In this document: one piece after another, positions 60,888 through 64,000 of the stretch | Numbering within the stretch: position 1 is the stretch's first letter | Layout of the letters: each line of letters starts with the position of its first letter | Notes under the pieces: generated by a model | Database searches by the model: none | The model's input: the letters and a program-made list of their open reading frames with translations, nothing else | What the model was told of the DNA's origin: nothing | From: CBDBCU01 sp965242615 | GTDB lineage: Bacteria; Chloroflexota; Dehalococcoidia; Lucifugimonadales; UBA3495 | DNA: 64,000 nucleotides | Direction: 5' to 3' | Assembly (NCBI GenBank): GCA_965242615.1 | Contig: CBDESR010000004.1 | Span: 310,001 to 374,000, forward strand | Translations under genes and position numbers: made by a program

Positions 60888-61254
60888 ACAGTTCAAAGGT
60901 AATGTCCGGGTCAGCCAAAGCCGCCTTGAACTGCTCGAAGTCGTGGAGAGGGTTCTGCTGCAACACTGCCAGGATACCCCCGACCAGAACCGTCAACGTT
61001 TGGTAGTCTTGTTTCTCGACTGCCAAGTGCAACTCCTTAAAGAAAGACTCTAGGGTAAAGCGTCGCTCCTCGAAAATGTGATCAAGGTAGGATTCGACCA
61101 TATCCCGGTGATACTGCAAGGCATCCCGGAATTCTTGATAGCGGACCTCTAACTCCTTGGTTTCCCGATAGGTCTGAATCGCCGTATTGCCCAGTTCAAT
61201 CACGGCTTTGCCGAGAGTCAGCAGAGTCAGCAATGGCGCATTGGTCTCGGTCAT
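60886..61254 (-). CDS. Hypothetical helical protein, cassette gene 2
   Basis: 122 aa. A weakly hydrophobic start (LLTLLTLGKAVIELGNTAIQ), then a long amphipathic helix region likely to form a coiled coil (ETKELEVRYQEFRDALQYHR, SFFKELHLAVEKQDYQTLTV). No family recognised. It follows the membrane-type gene at 61257 with a 2-bp gap, so they act together. Less GC-rich than the core genes around it. Confidence 0.6.
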   Translation of the reverse strand: MTETNAPLLTLLTLGKAVIELGNTAIQTYRETKELEVRYQEFRDALQYHRDMVESYLDHIFEERRFTLESFFKELHLAVEKQDYQTLTVLVGGILAVLQQNPLHDFEQFKAALADPDITFEL

Positions 61255-61256
61255 AG

Positions 61257-62198
61257 TTAGCTCCCTTCGCCCAACGCCGGGGCGTTGATTTTGATACCGG
61301 GCTCGGCGGCCTGACTCGCAGTAATGACCTCGGCATCCATCGCTTGGCCCAGCAGATCAGCCAATTCGTACACCGCGTGGGCGTGCCGCAAATCCTCCGG
61401 GTCACTTTGAGCCAATTGTTTGGATAGCAGGTCCCGGGCGGAAATTATCGACCCCTCGGTCTCAGACATCCGCCGCATTACTGCCTGCATAATGGAAACC
61501 TGCCGTTCCATAGTGGTCTCCGCTGCGCTGATTTCCTTCAGAGCGGACGCTACTTTGGCCGCCGCTTCATTGCCCTTCTTGATGCTCCAAGCGGCAGCGC
61601 CAATACTGATTGGCAAGCTGATTATATTCAGGCCAATGGAGACCGCAGACAAGGTTGACGCCCCGGCGGACATCCCGGCGCCGCCAACTGCCCGGCCGAT
61701 AGCGGCCAAGATAGCGCTGTTAGCCGCAGCCCCACTGAGATTGGCAATAGGCGTCCCGGTAGATGCCACGCCAAACAACCCCACGGCGGTATAAATGCCG
61801 GCCGGCGCCGCAGCTGCGCCAACGACCGCCGTCGGACCGCCAACGGTGCGGAGAATAGTCTGGAGTGACTCGGCTTGGAACTGCATCTGCTCCAACCGCA
61901 ACTGGAAATCCTGGGGAGTTCCGACGTGGAAATCCCGGTGCTTCACCCGGGCCTTTTCGAGGAAATCGGCCGCCTCTTTCAACGTAGTCGAGGCTTGGGC
62001 TTTGGTGTAACCGTACACGCCGGCGCGTTCCTTAAAATCCTCGCCAACGGACTCTGCCCGTTCCCGAGTCCGTTGGGCGTTGTCCCACGCTGCCTTGTAG
62101 GTTTTCTGCAATTTCTTGACGCGGATGACTTGGCTAACGGCAACTCCGCCGCTAATGGCCGCCGCCCCGATAGCGATGGGAATTAAGGGTATGGGCAT
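61257..62198 (-). CDS. Hypothetical Gly/Ala-rich membrane-associated protein, cassette gene 1
   Basis: 313 aa. A hydrophobic N-terminus (MPIPLIPIAIGAAAISGGVA), a coiled-coil stretch (about 28-115), then a long Ala/Gly-rich hydrophobic region (about 118-215: GGPTAVVGAAAAPAGIYTAV, GAGMSAGASTLSAVSIGLNI, ISIGAAAWSIKKG) resembling pore-forming hairpins, and a second coiled coil (about 215-290). The plan coil - hydrophobic hairpin - coil recalls some bacterial pore toxins and effector proteins, but no homology is claimed. Confidence 0.6.
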   Translation of the reverse strand: MPIPLIPIAIGAAAISGGVAVSQVIRVKKLQKTYKAAWDNAQRTRERAESVGEDFKERAGVYGYTKAQASTTLKEAADFLEKARVKHRDFHVGTPQDFQLRLEQMQFQAESLQTILRTVGGPTAVVGAAAAPAGIYTAVGLFGVASTGTPIANLSGAAANSAILAAIGRAVGGAGMSAGASTLSAVSIGLNIISLPISIGAAAWSIKKGNEAAAKVASALKEISAAETTMERQVSIMQAVMRRMSETEGSIISARDLLSKQLAQSDPEDLRHAHAVYELADLLGQAMDAEVITASQAAEPGIKINAPALGEGS

Positions 62199-62251
62199 AC
62201 TATTTCTCCTTCAAGCAGGATGGTCGGATTTCTGCTGCCTGCATTATATAA

Positions 62252-63490
62252 CTACTCCCCACCCTCAGCCACAATCAGCTTCCGCAGTTCGGTTAGGGCG
62301 GTGTTGGCGGCGCGGCGTTTTACTACGATGCGGCGGGGCGGGGTGCGGAAAGCCAGTTCCCGGTAGTCTTTAATGCCGGCAATGGCGATATAGACCTGCC
62401 CCGGCGGCGGGTCGTCCCCGGCTTGGGCGTCGATGACGCCGGCGATGCCGATGGCATAGTCGGTTTGGCGGGTTTCTTGGGCGGCTTGAGCCATGGCGCG
62501 GGCGGTTTCCGGGCTGGCCGCGCCATATTGTTCAATGACGGCGGCGGGGACGCCGCCGGCTTGCAGGATGGCCGGAGTGGGGGCGACCAAGCCGCCCCGG
62601 TAGTAGGCGGCGCTATCCGGGATTTCGGTGATGCTGTTGGCAAGGAAACCGCCGGTGCAGGATTCCATTGTTGCCAGAGTCAACCCGCGCGCGGCAAGGG
62701 CTTGGCCGGCGGCCTGCTCCGGGGTTTCGTCATCATAGCCCCAGATGTAGGGGGCCAGGCGGTTAGTGATGGCTTGCTCGACCGGGGCAATCATTTGGCG
62801 AGCGGCTGCTGCGTCAGCGGCGCGGGCGATAATTCGCAGATGGATGCCGTCGGCTTTGGAATAGATGCCCAAGTAGGGATTTTCCTGGCCGAAGTATTCG
62901 GATATTTCCTCATCAATGGCGGCTTCGGACATTCCCAGGGTTTTGATGTTGCGGGTGATGGCAACTTCGTCAGCCACTAATTCCCGCAGCTGGGGGGCTA
63001 CTTCTGTGTTCCAGATAGGCTGCATTTCCCCGGGCGGGCCGGGCATTGCGACAACAATTTTGCCGTTGCTTTCGGCCCACCAGCCGGGGGCGGTGCCGTT
63101 GCGGTTGCGGACAAAACGGGCGGAGGGTATCAGGTGGGCTTGCTTGATGTTGTGGGCGGGCATGGCGATGCCGCGGCCGGCGAAGTAGCGTTCCAGTTCC
63201 TGCACTACTTCGGGCTGGACGGCGGGAGTTTCGTCCAAGGCTTGGGCAATGGCTTCCCGGGTCAGGTCGTCCTGGGTGGGGCCGAGGCCGCCGGTGGTAA
63301 AGATGATGTCGGAACGCTGCAAGCCGCGCCGGAAAGCGTCAGTCAACATTGTCAGGTCGTCGCCAATAATGGATACCCATTGCAGGCGGATGCCCAAGGC
63401 CGGCAGTTGGGCGGCAATCCAGGCGGCGTTGGTGTCGGTCAGTTCGCCCATCAGCAGCTCGGTACCAATGGAAAAGATCTCGGCTTTCAC
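62252..63490 (-). CDS. cinA: CinA, competence/damage-inducible nicotinamide-nucleotide amidase
   Basis: 412 aa from GTG 63490 with AAGGAG upstream. The N-terminal half (1-170) is a MoaB/MogA-like domain: SIGTELLMGELTDTNAAWIA, FTTGGLGPTQDDLTREAIA; the C-terminal half (about 250-412) is the PncC amidohydrolase: LATMESCTGGFLANSITEIP with the catalytic Ser, and YAIGIAGVID. Recycles nicotinamide mononucleotide or ADP-ribose. The last 99 bp are duplicated at 60741-60839, on the other side of the two-gene cassette. Confidence 0.93.
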   Translation of the reverse strand: MKAEIFSIGTELLMGELTDTNAAWIAAQLPALGIRLQWVSIIGDDLTMLTDAFRRGLQRSDIIFTTGGLGPTQDDLTREAIAQALDETPAVQPEVVQELERYFAGRGIAMPAHNIKQAHLIPSARFVRNRNGTAPGWWAESNGKIVVAMPGPPGEMQPIWNTEVAPQLRELVADEVAITRNIKTLGMSEAAIDEEISEYFGQENPYLGIYSKADGIHLRIIARAADAAAARQMIAPVEQAITNRLAPYIWGYDDETPEQAAGQALAARGLTLATMESCTGGFLANSITEIPDSAAYYRGGLVAPTPAILQAGGVPAAVIEQYGAASPETARAMAQAAQETRQTDYAIGIAGVIDAQAGDDPPPGQVYIAIAGIKDYRELAFRTPPRRIVVKRRAANTALTELRKLIVAEGGE

Positions 63491-63503
63491 GGGTTGCGTC
63501 TCC

Positions 63504-64000
63504 TTAGGGGGAATCGGCGGCGGCCGGATCGGGCGGCGCGACCGGTTCTCCGGGCGGCGGGTCAGTTACCAACCGCTCCAGGGAGTCAGCCCAAGCCGCC
63601 GGCACGGTGAACAGGGCGGGATTGCCCACGGTGAGGGCGTAGCGGGATTGGCCGTCGGGAGTGGGATTGCCCAGGTAAAACTCATGCAACTGGTCGCCGA
63701 GGGTGCCAACGCAGACGATGGCACGCGGCGGCTCCAAGCCGTAGTTTTCCGGGTCGTCGAGTTCGTCGCTTACCACATTATCGGCCCGGGGATTGTCCAG
63801 CAGGCGGTCGGCATCGGGCCAGTCGGCCGGCGCAACGGCAAGTTGCTGATAATCCTGCCCCTCACCCCGGGAAAAGCCGGGAGCGCAGACGGATTGCAAA
63901 GGAGCGCCGGTCTGCAAAGGCTCCAGGAGGAGCCAAGAGTCGAGTTCGCGGCCGCGGTATTGAAAGACGACTTGGTCGGTCCCTTGGGTAACCTCGAAAT
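63504..64000 (-). CDS. DUF4340-like protein, 5' end beyond the window
   Basis: At least 165 codons of the C-terminus are visible, reading without a stop to the window edge. A domain with DDPENYGLEPPRAIVCVG, EFYLGNPTPDGQSRYAL and the ALFTVPAAWADSLERLVTDPP end matches DUF4340, a beta-rich domain found in gliding/secretion and ABC-linked proteins. The N-terminus, including any signal peptide, is not seen. A Pro-rich tail ends the protein. 13 bp upstream of cinA, so probably co-transcribed. Confidence 0.75.
   Translation of the reverse strand, partial: FEVTQGTDQVVFQYRGRELDSWLLLEPLQTGAPLQSVCAPGFSRGEGQDYQQLAVAPADWPDADRLLDNPRADNVVSDELDDPENYGLEPPRAIVCVGTLGDQLHEFYLGNPTPDGQSRYALTVGNPALFTVPAAWADSLERLVTDPPPGEPVAPPDPAAADSP

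Overview
The window looks like a GC-rich bacterial chromosome segment, most likely from an uncultured Chloroflexota (Dehalococcoidia or SAR202-like). This is an inference from gene content: a DnaJ-HspR-Clp heat-shock cluster, a glutaredoxin-DinB fusion, selA, an enolase-superfamily (mandelate racemase/MLE) gene, a Zn-ribbon/thiolase pair, an acyl-CoA dehydrogenase and an EndoQ-type nuclease. There is one tRNA (Asn), no rRNA and no CRISPR array.

Layout. 1-5.5 kb: pyrD (5' end cut by the window), then clpC-hspR-dnaJ facing away from hsp20 across a shared regulatory region. 5.5-12.7 kb: tRNA-Asn, a tandem pair of HigA-type antitoxins with a palindromic operator, an ASCH protein, two DUF805 membrane proteins, a Zn-ribbon/thiolase pair, about 1 kb of repeats, a HAD phosphatase and a SpoU methyltransferase. 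12.8-23 kb: enolase-superfamily enzyme, esterase, the glutaredoxin-DinB gene with an in-frame UGA, frameshifted fmt and DUF255 (yyaL-like) genes, a HicA/HicB-like pair, thrS and plsY. 23-29.6 kb: a large frameshifted adenine methyltransferase, a GT-C type membrane protein, prfB with its programmed frameshift. 29.7-33 kb: riboflavin operon ribD-DUF2442-ribE-ribBA. 33-40.6 kb: hypothetical genes, dcd, a SIMPL lipoprotein, an ECF sigma/anti-sigma pair, an acyl-CoA dehydrogenase. 40.6-44.1 kb: repeats, a broken exported-protein gene and a 1.3-kb element with 95-bp inverted terminal repeats enclosing one PD-(D/E)XK gene. 44.2-48.5 kb: selA, a hydrolase-like protein lacking the catalytic Ser, EndoQ-like PHP nuclease, GNAT. 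48.5-53.6 kb: accessory genes (methyltransferase-HNH fusion, DUF1828 pair, methyltransferase-like protein, SplB-like radical SAM). 53.7-59.1 kb: coaE-moxR-nudix-norD/cbbO-like operon. 59.1-64 kb: a second methyltransferase-HNH fusion, a two-gene cassette next to a duplicated cinA 3' end, cinA, and a DUF4340-like gene cut by the window end.

Most notable: a candidate selenoprotein in which UGA sits at the first catalytic Cys position of a glutaredoxin fused in frame to DinB, followed by a bulged hairpin where a bacterial SECIS is expected; selA lies 28 kb away. Second: the inverted-repeat element carrying a PD-(D/E)XK protein and no visible transposase. Four genes, including normally conserved fmt, are each out of frame by one extra base, three of them at C/G runs, so consensus errors are a serious alternative to real pseudogenes.
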